The notes: generated from the letters alone by a model not told the origin. Numbered from the stretch's first letter, positions 35,301 through 43,454 are shown. The stretch is 64,000 nt of DNA from Hungatella effluvii (GCF_003201875.1 NZ_QJKD01000006.1:62001-126000), one strand, 5' to 3'. Made by a program: numbers and translations.

Positions 35301-35935
35301 TGCCTGAGATGGACGGAATCGAGACGGCGAGACAGATCAGGCAGATTGTGGGGCCTGATGTCACGATCATTATCATGACCGCCTACGACTGGAGTTCCAT
35401 TGAGCACGAGGCAAAGCTGGCCGGAGTTAATTTACTGATGAGCAAGCCCATGTTCAAGTCTTCTCTGGTGTCCGCATTTTCGAGGGCGTTGGGAGAGAAG
35501 GAGGAGCAGGAACAGGTATCCGCGGGCTTTGATTTTGATTTTTCCGGGAAACGTGTGCTTCTGGTGGAAGACAATGCGATCAACACCGAGGTGGCGGCTC
35601 TGCTGCTTACAGACCAGGGCTTCGAGGTGGATACTGCGGAAAACGGACTGCGTGCACTGGAGATATTCAGCAAAACGGAGCCTGGTTATTACGATGCCAT
35701 ACTCATGGATATCCGGATGCCAATCATGGACGGATTGTCCGCCACGGTCAATATCCGCCATTTAAGCAATCCGGATGCCAGGGATATTCCGATTATTGCC
35801 ATGACTGCCAATGCCTTTGACGACGATATCGAAAAGAGCAGGGCGGCTGGCATGAACGCTCACCTGGCCAAGCCCATCGAACCGGAACGGCTGTATCAGA
35901 CACTGTATGATTTTATCTTTGGAAAGGAGGAGTGA
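32351..35935 (+). CDS. PAS hybrid histidine kinase with SnoaL-like N-terminus and two receiver domains
   Basis: The 1194-residue protein has no membrane segment, so it is a cytosolic sensor. The N-terminal 130 residues look like a SnoaL/NTF2-type fold (CVKAFCYAWFERRSMEETLAFLADD). PAS domains follow (YLGYENEDAFIRDI with IWVHDQGREV; FLGYTREEFAAMG), with further PAS-like segments to about 650. The phospho-accepting His is about 686 (MSHEIRTPMNAIIGMS). The HATPase domain has NAIKFTG, DTGIGM and GGTGLGMAIS. Receiver domains carry Asp about 981 (LIDWKMPEMDG) and about 1120 (LMDIRMPIMDG). No HPt or output domain is present. The gene runs directly into a second hybrid kinase. Confidence 0.9.
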   Translation: MNEQITARECVKAFCYAWFERRSMEETLAFLADDVMFIGTGEGEAAHGKRAMADYITQDLREIPEPFAVGVTIVHEQQIEADICNFSIGLTLKNTLYSWRLRGFFLLMREHGTWLVKSLHFAEPSDKQGDEEHYPQTLVMENIARQRQKLLDDSLPGGMMGGYIEEGFPFYFINRRMLDYLGYENEDAFIRDIDGMITNCMHPADREMVDLEVARQMEESGEYVTEYRMKKQDGSYIWVHDQGREVTAEDGRPAIMSVCVDVTAQKQAREEVLNLYNNIPGAVFRCRFDAEFSVIDANDGLFEFLGYTREEFAAMGNNMASVIYPADLEVMADRLNKQLIFGNTIHNENRLICKDGTVKWISIKAQLLKESGSEQFFYCVFVDITEEKLLQDRMRELYEKELTYFAEMSSADGSIQGRMNVTQNRVESYLSTSDIYLTDTDNSYDETIESLASCAVDAAYGEEIRWALRREKLLEDYAAGRTDYRYEFLCRYNGGAFWGSMNFKSCLNPETGDIILFFYVLDVTEQKLTERLLKRIAELDYDSITDVDIRRDTYQQVSFNTSEKNLIPWQGEFQKETTKIAEQFMDKAAKEEYLRRLDSEYMKEMLKDQNTYSFVAEMRDEYGNVRVKRFKVFYISRELGRICIVRTDVTDIVRGEQRQKEELAAALAAAEQANAAKSDFLSRMSHEIRTPMNAIIGMSTIAAKSIGDDDQVADCISKIGISSRFLLSLINDILDMSRIESGKMLLKNEKIPMEEFLCGINSICYPQAASKEVDYECIVDPVLDDYYIGDAMKLQQVLINILNNAIKFTGVSGKVTLSASQRSKMKNDAVLRFIINDTGIGMSEEFLPHIFEPFTQESIGTTALYGGTGLGMAISKSIVDMMDGKITVRSIKGIGTEFTVDVKLGITEEEKLRHNQKKQNFNFSHLKTLVVDDDVAVCESAVVTLHEMGIKAEWVDSGRKAVDRIRECWGRGAYYDMVLIDWKMPEMDGIETARQIRQIVGPDVTIIIMTAYDWSSIEHEAKLAGVNLLMSKPMFKSSLVSAFSRALGEKEEQEQVSAGFDFDFSGKRVLLVEDNAINTEVAALLLTDQGFEVDTAENGLRALEIFSKTEPGYYDAILMDIRMPIMDGLSATVNIRHLSNPDARDIPIIAMTANAFDDDIEKSRAAGMNAHLAKPIEPERLYQTLYDFIFGKEE

Positions 35936-35940
35936 CACAG

Positions 35941-38900
35941 ATGCATGAAGACTCTCTCTCCATGAATCAGCCGGCTCCTCCGGAGCCAGAACGGACATCC
36001 TGCGTCGAGGAAATGATGCAGGATGTTTTCGATGCGGTTCAGGGCGGTATTTCGGTCTACCATGTCACCGGAAAACAGTTTGTTCCCTCCTTTTTCTCGG
36101 ATGTGCTGAGTCTCCTCTGCGGCCAGGACCGGAACAGGGTGATGGAGGCGGTATGTGCGGCTTATGACAGCGGTGAATTGCTGGACCTTTCATGCAGGAT
36201 CAGGCAGAACAACGGAGATCCTGTGTGGATTCGCCTGAATGGACGGCGGGCAGCAGGCAAGGATAAATTTTGTATTGTGTATACAGTTATGTCCGCAGAG
36301 AACCGTCTGCTGCAGCAGATTGCAGATGAGACGGCGGACGGAATCTATGTAATTGACAGGGAGACGTACGAGCTGCTCTATGCCAACGAATCAGGAAGGT
36401 TTCGCGGGGAAGAGCGGGGCGGAGTCGGGCGTGCTTGTTATGCCGCCCTGTACGGAAGAACGTCTCCCTGCGAATTCTGTACGCTTACCAGCCATGAGCC
36501 GGATGGGACGTCTCATGTCATGGAGACAGGAGAGACGGGGCGTTTTTACAGCACCCATTTCCGTAAAATTGACTGGAATGGAAGGCCGGCCATTGTAAAA
36601 TATGTTCGGGATGTCACGGAGGAAGTGACCAACAGGAGAGAACGGGAACGTCTGGAGCAGTATTTTCAGACGGTTTTAAAGCATCTGCCGGGCGGTATCG
36701 TGGTGGTTCATTATGAAAAGGATGGAACGCTGAAGCCGGAATTTATCTCCGAGGGCTTTGCGGACATGACGGATATGACACTGAAGGAGGCATGGCAGCT
36801 GTATGAGACGGATGCCCTGGCCGGTGTCCATCCGGATGACAGAGCCCGTGTGAATGAACAGATGGAGGCGTATGTCCGGGGGAATGACAGAAATGGTGAG
36901 ATCGTGTACCGCCTGGAGAAGGGCAGCGGGAATTATGTCTGGATAAAAAACAGCCTGACCATGAACCGTGACAGCGAGGAGAAGCGGATTTATTCAGTTC
37001 TTCGGGATATGACGGGGGAACTGGAGGAGAAGGAGCTGATCCGGAAGCAGTACAAGGATGTGATTCTTCAGCATTACCATATGCAGGATTCCAACGCTCT
37101 GATCGTGGGACACTGTAACATTACACAGAACAAAATTCTGGAAATCATCGATTACACGGGAGTGAACCCGCTAAAACTGTTTGGAAGCGTGCGGGAAGAG
37201 TTCTTTACCGGAATGGGGACTCTGATCGTGGATGAGGAAGAGAGGCGTAAATTCTATGGGATTTATTTGAATGAGCCGTCCCTTGCCGCGTTTAAAAGAA
37301 AAGATTTTGAGCAGTGCATGGAGTGCTTCGTCCAGATTCCAGGAGAGGCGACGGGCCGGTACGTGCAGATTACGATGACTCTGGTGGATACGCCGGACAG
37401 CAGCGATGTCACCGGTATCCTTGCGATTAGCGACATCACTGATCAGACGATCAATGACCAGATTCTGCATCGGCTTACCACCGCCAGCTATGACTTTGTC
37501 GTAGATATTAACCTGACGGCAAACCATTACCGGGTTCTTACGCAAAGCGACAGTATTTTATGTGTTCCGCCACCCCAGGGAAGCTATTCGGAGTGGACCT
37601 CCTGGGTGCAGAACTCCGGTATTATGGCACCGAGAGACCGGGAACGGTATAAGCATAACATGAATCCGGAGTATGTGATGAAAAAGCTGCAGTCAGGTCC
37701 TTATTCCTTCACTTTCTCTCTTATGGATCAAGATGGAGATATCCGCACAAAAAGCATAACTCTGTCTCCGGTTGATCTCCGTCTTGGAAGAATCTGTCTT
37801 TCGAGAACGGATATTACGGATTCTGTCAGGGAGCAGCAGGGAATGCTGCGTCTGATCGCCTATACCTTTGAACTGGCCGGGTTCATCAATCTGTCTGGAA
37901 GGAGTCTTACCATGTACACGAGGGCGACGGTTCTGGAAAATCTTCCTCCCGTCTATTCCGAGTGCTATGAGGAGGCGATTCTGGGATTTATCGATCAATG
38001 CATCACCGAGGAAAATGAGGCGGAAGTCCGCGCCAGATTCCGCATCCATACGATTTTGGAAGGCCTTCGGGAAAAGCCGGACGGATACGATTTTCTCCTT
38101 TCCTATCATACGGAGGAGGGGGAACGGTACAAACAGATTACCGTCATGTGGAGCGATGCGAATCACTCGACGGTAGGCCTGGTGAGGGCGGATGTGACGG
38201 ATACGCTGACCGCCGAGAGGAAGACCAAGAAGGCGCTGGAAGACGCCCTGGCCCTCGCGGAAGAGGCAAACCGGGCGAAGAGCGATTTCCTTTCCACTAT
38301 GAGTCACGATATCCGCACGCCTATGAATGCGGTGATGGGCATGACCGCTCTGGCAATCGCCCATTTAGGAGACCGGGAAAGGGTGGCGGACTGCCTTCAG
38401 AAGATATCCATCTCATCCAGGCATCTGTTAAGCCTGATCAATGATATTCTGGATATGAATAAGATCGAGCGTTCCCAGATTACGCTGAACCGCATGAAGA
38501 TATCCTTAAACGAGCTTCTGGAGCAGCTGTCTGCGATGATGGCGCCTCAGGCCAGGACGGCGGGGCTTCAGTTTACTGTCCGGATGGAAGATGTCAGACA
38601 CAGGCATTTTTACGGCGATTCCCTGCGGTTAAATCAGATTTTGATCAATATTCTGGGAAATGCGGTGAAGTATACGCCGATGGGCGGAAGCGTGGAGTTC
38701 TGGCTGACGGAGATTCCTCCAGTCGAGCCTTCGGCAAATGAGGCCGGCCGTGTCCGCTATCTTTTTGCGATCAGCGATACGGGTGTTGGCATGTCGGAAA
38801 CGTTTCTGGCCTGTATGTTTGAACCGTTTATGCGCAATGAGAGCACGGAACGCATCGAGGGAACGGGACTGGGGCTCAGCATTACGAAAGGGCTGGTTGA

Positions 38901-39477
38901 CCTGATGGGAGGCAGGATCCAGGCAGAAAGCCAGGTGGGCAGAGGAAGCTGTTTTAAAATAGAACTGGAATTCGACTGCCTGGAGGCGGAGGAAGAGGCG
39001 GCAGCGGAGGCTGAGGCTGAAAGGAAGACGGAGTCAGAGGCGGCCAGATGGAATGCATTTTCGCCTGCTGACGGCGATATGTTTGCCGGATGTCTCTTCC
39101 TGGTGGCTGAGGATAATGCGATTAACGCGGAAATTCTCTGTGAGCTTCTCACCATGAGCGGCGCCAGGACTGTGGTAACGACCGACGGAAAACAGGCGGT
39201 ACGCGCGTTTATGGAGTCGGAACCCCATACATACAGCGCGGTTCTGATGGATGTCCAGATGCCGGGGATGAACGGATATGACGCGACCAGAGCGATCCGC
39301 AACATGGAGCGGGAGGACGCGGCAGCTATTCCGATTATTGCGATGACGGCCAACGCGTTTGCCGAGGACATACAGGCGGCAGCGGCGGCGGGAATGAACG
39401 CCCACGTGGCAAAGCCTGTCGATATGGCGGTGCTTCGGGAGACACTTTTGAGGGCGCTTAAGAAAAAGACAGTTTAG
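35941..39477 (+). CDS. PAS hybrid histidine kinase with one receiver domain
   Basis: The 1178-residue protein starts at ATG 35941 behind AAAGGAGG; GTG 35932 would be too close to that site. Several PAS-like regions fill the first 760 residues. One carries a Cys pair in TSPCEFCTLTSHEPDG. The His is about 789 (MSHDIRTPMNAVMGMT), and the HATPase has NAVKYTPMGG, DTGVGMSE and GTGLGLSI. A single receiver has Asp about 1104 (LMDVQMPGMNG). An Ala/Glu-rich linker separates kinase and receiver. It begins 5 bases after the first kinase gene ends, so they are co-transcribed and may form a phosphorelay or heterocomplex. No DNA-binding regulator is nearby. Confidence 0.9.
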   Translation: MHEDSLSMNQPAPPEPERTSCVEEMMQDVFDAVQGGISVYHVTGKQFVPSFFSDVLSLLCGQDRNRVMEAVCAAYDSGELLDLSCRIRQNNGDPVWIRLNGRRAAGKDKFCIVYTVMSAENRLLQQIADETADGIYVIDRETYELLYANESGRFRGEERGGVGRACYAALYGRTSPCEFCTLTSHEPDGTSHVMETGETGRFYSTHFRKIDWNGRPAIVKYVRDVTEEVTNRRERERLEQYFQTVLKHLPGGIVVVHYEKDGTLKPEFISEGFADMTDMTLKEAWQLYETDALAGVHPDDRARVNEQMEAYVRGNDRNGEIVYRLEKGSGNYVWIKNSLTMNRDSEEKRIYSVLRDMTGELEEKELIRKQYKDVILQHYHMQDSNALIVGHCNITQNKILEIIDYTGVNPLKLFGSVREEFFTGMGTLIVDEEERRKFYGIYLNEPSLAAFKRKDFEQCMECFVQIPGEATGRYVQITMTLVDTPDSSDVTGILAISDITDQTINDQILHRLTTASYDFVVDINLTANHYRVLTQSDSILCVPPPQGSYSEWTSWVQNSGIMAPRDRERYKHNMNPEYVMKKLQSGPYSFTFSLMDQDGDIRTKSITLSPVDLRLGRICLSRTDITDSVREQQGMLRLIAYTFELAGFINLSGRSLTMYTRATVLENLPPVYSECYEEAILGFIDQCITEENEAEVRARFRIHTILEGLREKPDGYDFLLSYHTEEGERYKQITVMWSDANHSTVGLVRADVTDTLTAERKTKKALEDALALAEEANRAKSDFLSTMSHDIRTPMNAVMGMTALAIAHLGDRERVADCLQKISISSRHLLSLINDILDMNKIERSQITLNRMKISLNELLEQLSAMMAPQARTAGLQFTVRMEDVRHRHFYGDSLRLNQILINILGNAVKYTPMGGSVEFWLTEIPPVEPSANEAGRVRYLFAISDTGVGMSETFLACMFEPFMRNESTERIEGTGLGLSITKGLVDLMGGRIQAESQVGRGSCFKIELEFDCLEAEEEAAAEAEAERKTESEAARWNAFSPADGDMFAGCLFLVAEDNAINAEILCELLTMSGARTVVTTDGKQAVRAFMESEPHTYSAVLMDVQMPGMNGYDATRAIRNMEREDAAAIPIIAMTANAFAEDIQAAAAAGMNAHVAKPVDMAVLRETLLRALKKKTV

Positions 39478-39490
39478 GAGGCAGAAGATA

Positions 39491-40864
39491 GTGATAGATA
39501 ATCAGAAAACCGTTTTATTTGAGCAGATGCCAGTGCCGAAGGCGGTTATGAAACTGGCAGTTCCGACCATTTTAAGTTCCCTGGTTATGGTCATTTACAA
39601 CCTGGCGGACACGTATTTCGTCGGAATGATGAACAATCCGGTGCAGAACGCTGCGGTTACGCTGGCGGCACCGGTGCTGCTGGCATTTAATGCGGTCAAC
39701 AATCTGTTTGGCGTAGGCAGTTCCAGCATGATGAGCCGGGCTTTGGGACGGAAGGATTACGAAACGGTCCGCCAGAGTTCAGCCTTTGGCTTCTACTGCG
39801 CACTGTTTTTCGGCTTCCTGCTGTCCTTCGCCTGTACCGTGTTTCACCAGCCGCTGCTGACGCTTTTAGGCGCGGATGCGAACACGGCGCAGGCTACGGC
39901 GGAATATTTAAAATGGACCGTGTCTTTCGGCGCAGCGCCCGCGATCTTGAACGTGGTTATGGCATATCTGGTGAGATCGGAAGGCGCGTCGCTCCATGCC
40001 AGCATCGGAACCATGAGCGGATGTTTGCTAAATATAATCCTCGATCCCATATTTATTCTCCCGTGGGGACTGAACATGGGGGCGGCCGGAGCGGGTCTTG
40101 CCACCTTTTTATCCAACTGTGTGGCCTGTATCTACTTTTTTGTCCTGCTTTACGTGCGCAGATCGAATACCTTTATCTGCATCCTTCCGAAGAATTTCCG
40201 CCTGAAAAAGGCGATTATTCTCGGCGTGTGCGGTGTGGGAATCCCGGCGGCTATCCAGAACCTGTTTAATGTGACGGGGATGACGATTTTGAATAATTTT
40301 ACCTCTTCCTTTGGGGCCGATGCGGTGGCGGCCATGGGAATCGCTCAGAAAATCAACATGGTGCCGGTACAGATCGCCCTCGGCTTTTCCCAGGGCATCA
40401 TGCCTCTGGTAAGCTACAGTTATGCCAGCGGAAACAGGAAACGGATGAAGGATGCGATCCTCTTTACGGTGAAGACGCTGCTTCCATTCCTGTTCTGTGT
40501 CTCCCTGTTCTATTATATCGGGGCGGGCAGCCTGACCAGGGCATTTATGAATAATGAGGCCATTATCGCCTATGGAACGCGGTTCCTGCGCGGCTTTTGC
40601 CTGGCGCTTCCGTTTCTCTGTATGGATTTCCTGGCAGTCGGTGTGTTTCAGGCGGTTGGTATGGGAAAAGCGGCGCTTACCTTCGCCGTGCTCCGTAAGA
40701 TTATCCTGGAGATTCCGGCACTCTACGCGCTCAATTACTTATTCCCGCTTTATGGCCTGACGTACGCCCAGTTCACGGCAGAATTTGTGCTGGCAATTGC
40801 GGCCGTGTGGATGCTGACACGCATCTTCAGAAGAATGCGGGAAGGCGAAGCATCGGTGGGATAG
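39491..40864 (+). CDS. MATE family efflux transporter
   Basis: The 457-residue protein has twelve membrane helices and MATE signatures (KLAVPTILSSLVMVIYNLADTYFVG; GVGSSSMMSRALGRKD; the second-half QIALGFSQGIMPLVSY). It probably exports a drug or metabolite by Na+ or H+ antiport. The start is GTG 39491 with AGGAGG 9 bases upstream, immediately after the second hybrid kinase, so all three genes likely form one operon. That suggests the kinases regulate, or respond to, the substrate. This last link is inference. Confidence 0.92.
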   Translation: MIDNQKTVLFEQMPVPKAVMKLAVPTILSSLVMVIYNLADTYFVGMMNNPVQNAAVTLAAPVLLAFNAVNNLFGVGSSSMMSRALGRKDYETVRQSSAFGFYCALFFGFLLSFACTVFHQPLLTLLGADANTAQATAEYLKWTVSFGAAPAILNVVMAYLVRSEGASLHASIGTMSGCLLNIILDPIFILPWGLNMGAAGAGLATFLSNCVACIYFFVLLYVRRSNTFICILPKNFRLKKAIILGVCGVGIPAAIQNLFNVTGMTILNNFTSSFGADAVAAMGIAQKINMVPVQIALGFSQGIMPLVSYSYASGNRKRMKDAILFTVKTLLPFLFCVSLFYYIGAGSLTRAFMNNEAIIAYGTRFLRGFCLALPFLCMDFLAVGVFQAVGMGKAALTFAVLRKIILEIPALYALNYLFPLYGLTYAQFTAEFVLAIAAVWMLTRIFRRMREGEASVG

Positions 40865-40896
40865 AGTATGGTTGAATAACTATATCTGTGCCGGCC

Positions 40897-41739
40897 TCAG
40901 CGTTTCGGGCGATAGATGATCTCATTGACGGTGTAAACCGTGACAAATGCATTTTTATCCGTTTTCATGATATAGGACATCAGCATGGCGTATTCGTTTT
41001 TATCGACGATGGTAATGATCTCTTTTTTCGGCTGGTTGTCGTAGGCTCCGATTGCCTCATAGATGGTGGCACCGCTGTGGAGATGGTGCAGGATGAAGTC
41101 CCTGATTTCTTCCTCGCGCTTCGAGATGATGCACACCCGTTTCTTTAAGTTGAAGCCGAAGATGAAATGATCCAGTGCGATCCCGTTTAAATACGTTCCC
41201 AGCACGCTCAGCACCACGATCTTCTTATCGTAGACCAGGGCGGAGGACAGCGCGACGCACATGCCGGCAAGGGACATGGCTTTTCCCAAGTCCATGTGAA
41301 AGTATTTATTCAGAAATTTTGCAACGATATCCAGGCCGCCGGATGACGCATTTCGGTTAAACAGCATGGCGAGTCCGATACTGACCACGAAGATGTAGCA
41401 GAGCATGTCCAGAAACGCATCGTTTGTAATCGATTGATTGTTCGGGAAAAGCAGTTCAAACACACCCAGCATTACAGGGAGCAGAAGCGAGGTATAGACG
41501 GTCTTTGCGCCGAATTCCCTGCCGATAAACAGAAATCCCAGGATCAGAAGGAAGATATTCAAGACAAGGGTGATGGCCGATATTTTCAGCGGAATAAAGT
41601 TGCCCAGAACGATGGCCAGACCGGAGATGCTTCCTACCGACACGTGGCTGGGGATCAGAAAGAAAAACACGGCAGCAGCCACGATAACAGTTGCAAAGGT
41701 TATAATTAAGAATTCCCGGATTGCTTCCCATTTTTTCAT
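40897..41739 (-). CDS. YitT family membrane protein
   Basis: The 280-residue protein has about five membrane helices (YitT/DUF161 region with SVGSISGLAIVLG and NASSGGLDIVAKFL) and a C-terminal soluble DUF2179-like domain (KRVCIISKREEEIRDFILHHL, GATIYEAIGAY, EIITIVDKNEYAMLMSYI). Function is unknown; the soluble part resembles small-ligand-binding domains. It is convergent with the MATE gene. GGAGG precedes the start. Its leader on the minus strand carries a hairpin (ACTCC at 41768-41772 with GGAGT at 41794-41798). Confidence 0.88.
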   Translation of the reverse strand: MKKWEAIREFLIITFATVIVAAAVFFFLIPSHVSVGSISGLAIVLGNFIPLKISAITLVLNIFLLILGFLFIGREFGAKTVYTSLLLPVMLGVFELLFPNNQSITNDAFLDMLCYIFVVSIGLAMLFNRNASSGGLDIVAKFLNKYFHMDLGKAMSLAGMCVALSSALVYDKKIVVLSVLGTYLNGIALDHFIFGFNLKKRVCIISKREEEIRDFILHHLHSGATIYEAIGAYDNQPKKEIITIVDKNEYAMLMSYIMKTDKNAFVTVYTVNEIIYRPKR

Positions 41740-41859
41740 ATGGAACCTCCAATAAAATTAGTGATATACTCCGCGGCGCATCATCGGCCGTGAGGAGTTC
41801 TGTCCGTATTGTAACATAAGGAAACCGTTCTTGCGAGAGCAAAATGCAGTAAAATTATA

Positions 41860-41893
41860 AAAACAGGGGGCATATCATCTGGCCTCCTGTTTT
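41860..41893. terminator. Terminator-like hairpin in a divergent intergenic region
   Basis: AAAACAGGGGGC (41860-41871) pairs with 41882-41893 over 12 positions with one G-U, with T-runs on both strands. It lies between the divergently transcribed yitT and HMA genes, where no gene ends. It may insulate the two promoters or end an unannotated short transcript. Confidence 0.55.
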
Positions 41894-41913
41894 CTATTGC
41901 TGCAGCAATTACA

Positions 41914-41980
41914 AAGGTACCTTCATTTTCTTCTTGACATTTTGCAAAGGTACCTTTATAATGTGAAAAGAAGGTACCTT
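41914..41980 (+). promoter_or_regulatory. Promoter with three AAGGTACCTT palindromic operators
   Basis: A consensus promoter, TTGACA (41934-41939) and TATAAT (41957-41962) with a 17-base spacer, drives the HMA/MarR/DtxR genes. The perfect 10-bp palindrome AAGGTACCTT occurs at 41914-41923 (upstream), 41947-41956 (in the spacer, abutting the -10) and 41971-41980 (at or just after the start site). Centres are 33 and 24 bp apart. This is the classic layout of a strongly repressed promoter. The MarR or DtxR protein encoded downstream is the likely binder. Confidence 0.85.
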
Positions 41981-42010
41981 AGTATTTGACTGTTGAAAGG
42001 AGAGAGTATT

Positions 42011-42394
42011 ATGTCAACAATAATAATCGGTCTGTTTTTAGTTGCAATGGCGGTCTGTTCGCTGAGACTTTCTGCCTTGCGTCTGGCAGGGGGCTGCTGC
42101 GGCGGGTCCGGTCAGCCGTACATTCCTAAAGTGAAGGTTCAGGATCGTAATCGGTTCCATTATCCATACCATACGAGTTTAAAGATATCCGGGATGTCGT
42201 CCGGCAACAGCGCGGTCTGTGTGGAGAACGCGTTAAACAGCATGGAGGGAGTATGGGCAAAGGTGAATCTGCTCAATGAAAAGGTCAGCGTTTATATGAA
42301 ACAGGAGGTGGACGAGGCGGCGCTTCGGATTGCCCTCAGGGACGCGGGCTATGCAGTCTGCAGGGAAACGGAATATGGAGCGGCGGAGCTTTGA
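42011..42394 (+). CDS. Membrane-anchored HMA-domain protein lacking the usual CxxC
   Basis: The 127-residue protein starts at 42011 behind AAAGGAGAG. A hydrophobic segment (about residues 2-22) is followed by a Cys/Gly motif GGCCGGSG, reminiscent of FeoB-associated Cys-rich proteins. The C-terminal heavy-metal-associated fold (about 58-120) reads GMSSGNSAVCVENALNSMEG. Where metallochaperones have GMTCxxC, both cysteines are replaced by Ser, leaving a single Cys three residues later. Metal binding, if any, may use the N-terminal Cys pair. It is the first gene behind the triple-operator promoter. Confidence 0.75.
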   Translation: MSTIIIGLFLVAMAVCSLRLSALRLAGGCCGGSGQPYIPKVKVQDRNRFHYPYHTSLKISGMSSGNSAVCVENALNSMEGVWAKVNLLNEKVSVYMKQEVDEAALRIALRDAGYAVCRETEYGAAEL

Positions 42395-42427
42395 TCAAAC
42401 GACGACAGGGATGAGAGGAGAAAGACG

Positions 42428-42979
42428 ATGAAACAGAATGCGCACGAACTGATGGAGCGGTTAATGCGGATGCAGTGGCTGCTCAACCGGTATTTTCACC
42501 GGAATTTAAGAGATCGCGGCGTTCCCTACCGCGGGCAGGGAAGGGTGCTTAAGGTGTTGAAGATGAAACCGGAGATTCCCCAGAAGGAGCTGTCAGAGAT
42601 TCTGGGAATGAGGCCTCAGTCCATCGGAGAACTGCTGTCCAAGCTGGAGAAGAAGGGCTATATCACGCGGACGCCGTCACTCAATGATAAACGCGTCATA
42701 ATCGTTCGCTTGACGGAAAAGGGGGCCGGCGCAGAGGAGAGCGGGAACAGCCAGTCTGATCCCGACGATATATTTGGCTGCCTTTCCGAGGAAGAACAGA
42801 GTACATTCAGGGAGTATTTAGACCGCATGATTGACGATCTGGAGGAACGCTGCGGTGAAGGCGGCGAACGGAGACGGCGCTGCCGCCGGAGTCAGGAATT
42901 TTCCTCTGAGTACCAGGAAGACGCAGAGGGGGCTGACTTTGACCGAAGACAGAGGCGCGATCGGTTCTTTCGCGGCTGA
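42428..42979 (+). CDS. MarR family transcriptional regulator with Arg-rich C-terminal tail
   Basis: The 183-residue protein has a MarR winged helix (about residues 30-100: QKELSEILGMRPQSIGELLSKLEKKG, then TRTPSLNDKRVIIVRLTEKG) and a dimerisation helix (EEEQSTFREYLDRMIDDLEE). The last 40 residues are unusual: highly charged and Arg-rich (GGERRRRCRRSQEF...DRRQRRDRFF). It is the most likely binder of the AAGGTACCTT sites upstream, giving autoregulation. MGAGAGGAGAAAG-type sequence (AGAGGAG) precedes the ATG. Confidence 0.85.
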   Translation: MKQNAHELMERLMRMQWLLNRYFHRNLRDRGVPYRGQGRVLKVLKMKPEIPQKELSEILGMRPQSIGELLSKLEKKGYITRTPSLNDKRVIIVRLTEKGAGAEESGNSQSDPDDIFGCLSEEEQSTFREYLDRMIDDLEERCGEGGERRRRCRRSQEFSSEYQEDAEGADFDRRQRRDRFFRG

Positions 42980-43043
42980 CAGTTTATTTTGTAGTTACCA
43001 TTTTACTTTCCATACCAATATTGAACAGGAGGCAGATGTTCCT

Positions 43044-43415
43044 ATGGCACTGACGATGTCACGTGAAAATTATTTGAAGATTATTTATATCCTGAAGAAG
43101 GCGAACGGGGAGGTACGGTCGATTGATATTGCAAATTATATGGAGCTGTCAAAGCCCAGTGTCTGCGCGGCTGTGAAACAGCTGCAGACGCAGGGCTACA
43201 TCATAAAGGCTGGGAACGGAATCATCGAGCTTACGGACAGAGGCAGATCGGAGGCCGAACGGGTGTTTGAAAGACATTGCTTCTTCGAGGAAAAGCTGAT
43301 TGCCGCCGGCGTTTCCCCGGAACAGGCGCATGCGGATGCCGCCAGGCTGGAGCACGCGGTCAGTAACGAGAGTTTTAACGCGCTGAAAAAGGCGGGCCTG
43401 CCTGCAGGCAGTTAA
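43044..43415 (+). CDS. DtxR/MntR-like metal-dependent regulator
   Basis: The 123-residue protein has the DtxR-type helix-turn-helix (MSRENYLKIIYILKKANGEVRSIDIANYMELSKPSVCAAVKQLQTQGYI, given here in pieces by position: residues 5-50) and the metal-binding dimerisation helices (ERHCFFEEKLIAAGV, ADAARLEHAVS). It lacks the C-terminal SH3-like domain, like MntR, and is slightly shorter than that family. Start 43044 follows AGGAGG. It lies 64 bases after the MarR gene, presumably in the same operon, so a metal (Fe or Mn) response is likely. No metal transporter gene is adjacent. Confidence 0.85.
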   Translation: MALTMSRENYLKIIYILKKANGEVRSIDIANYMELSKPSVCAAVKQLQTQGYIIKAGNGIIELTDRGRSEAERVFERHCFFEEKLIAAGVSPEQAHADAARLEHAVSNESFNALKKAGLPAGS

Positions 43416-43454
43416 ATATGCACAATGAGATATAGGAAATATGCACAATGAAAT
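43414..43454 (+). repeat. Two 18-bp direct repeats upstream of the cyclase promoter
   Basis: AAATATGCACAATGAGAT (43414-43431) and AAATATGCACAATGAAAT (43437-43454) differ at one base and are offset by 23 bases, about two helical turns. They end 7 bases before the -35 element, a position typical of activator sites. Confidence 0.7.

Noticed and set aside
42831..43043. N-terminal extension of the DtxR-like gene overlapping the MarR gene
   Set aside because: The frame is open, but the DtxR helix-turn-helix begins right after ATG 43044, which has AGGAGG upstream. The extension matches nothing in the family.
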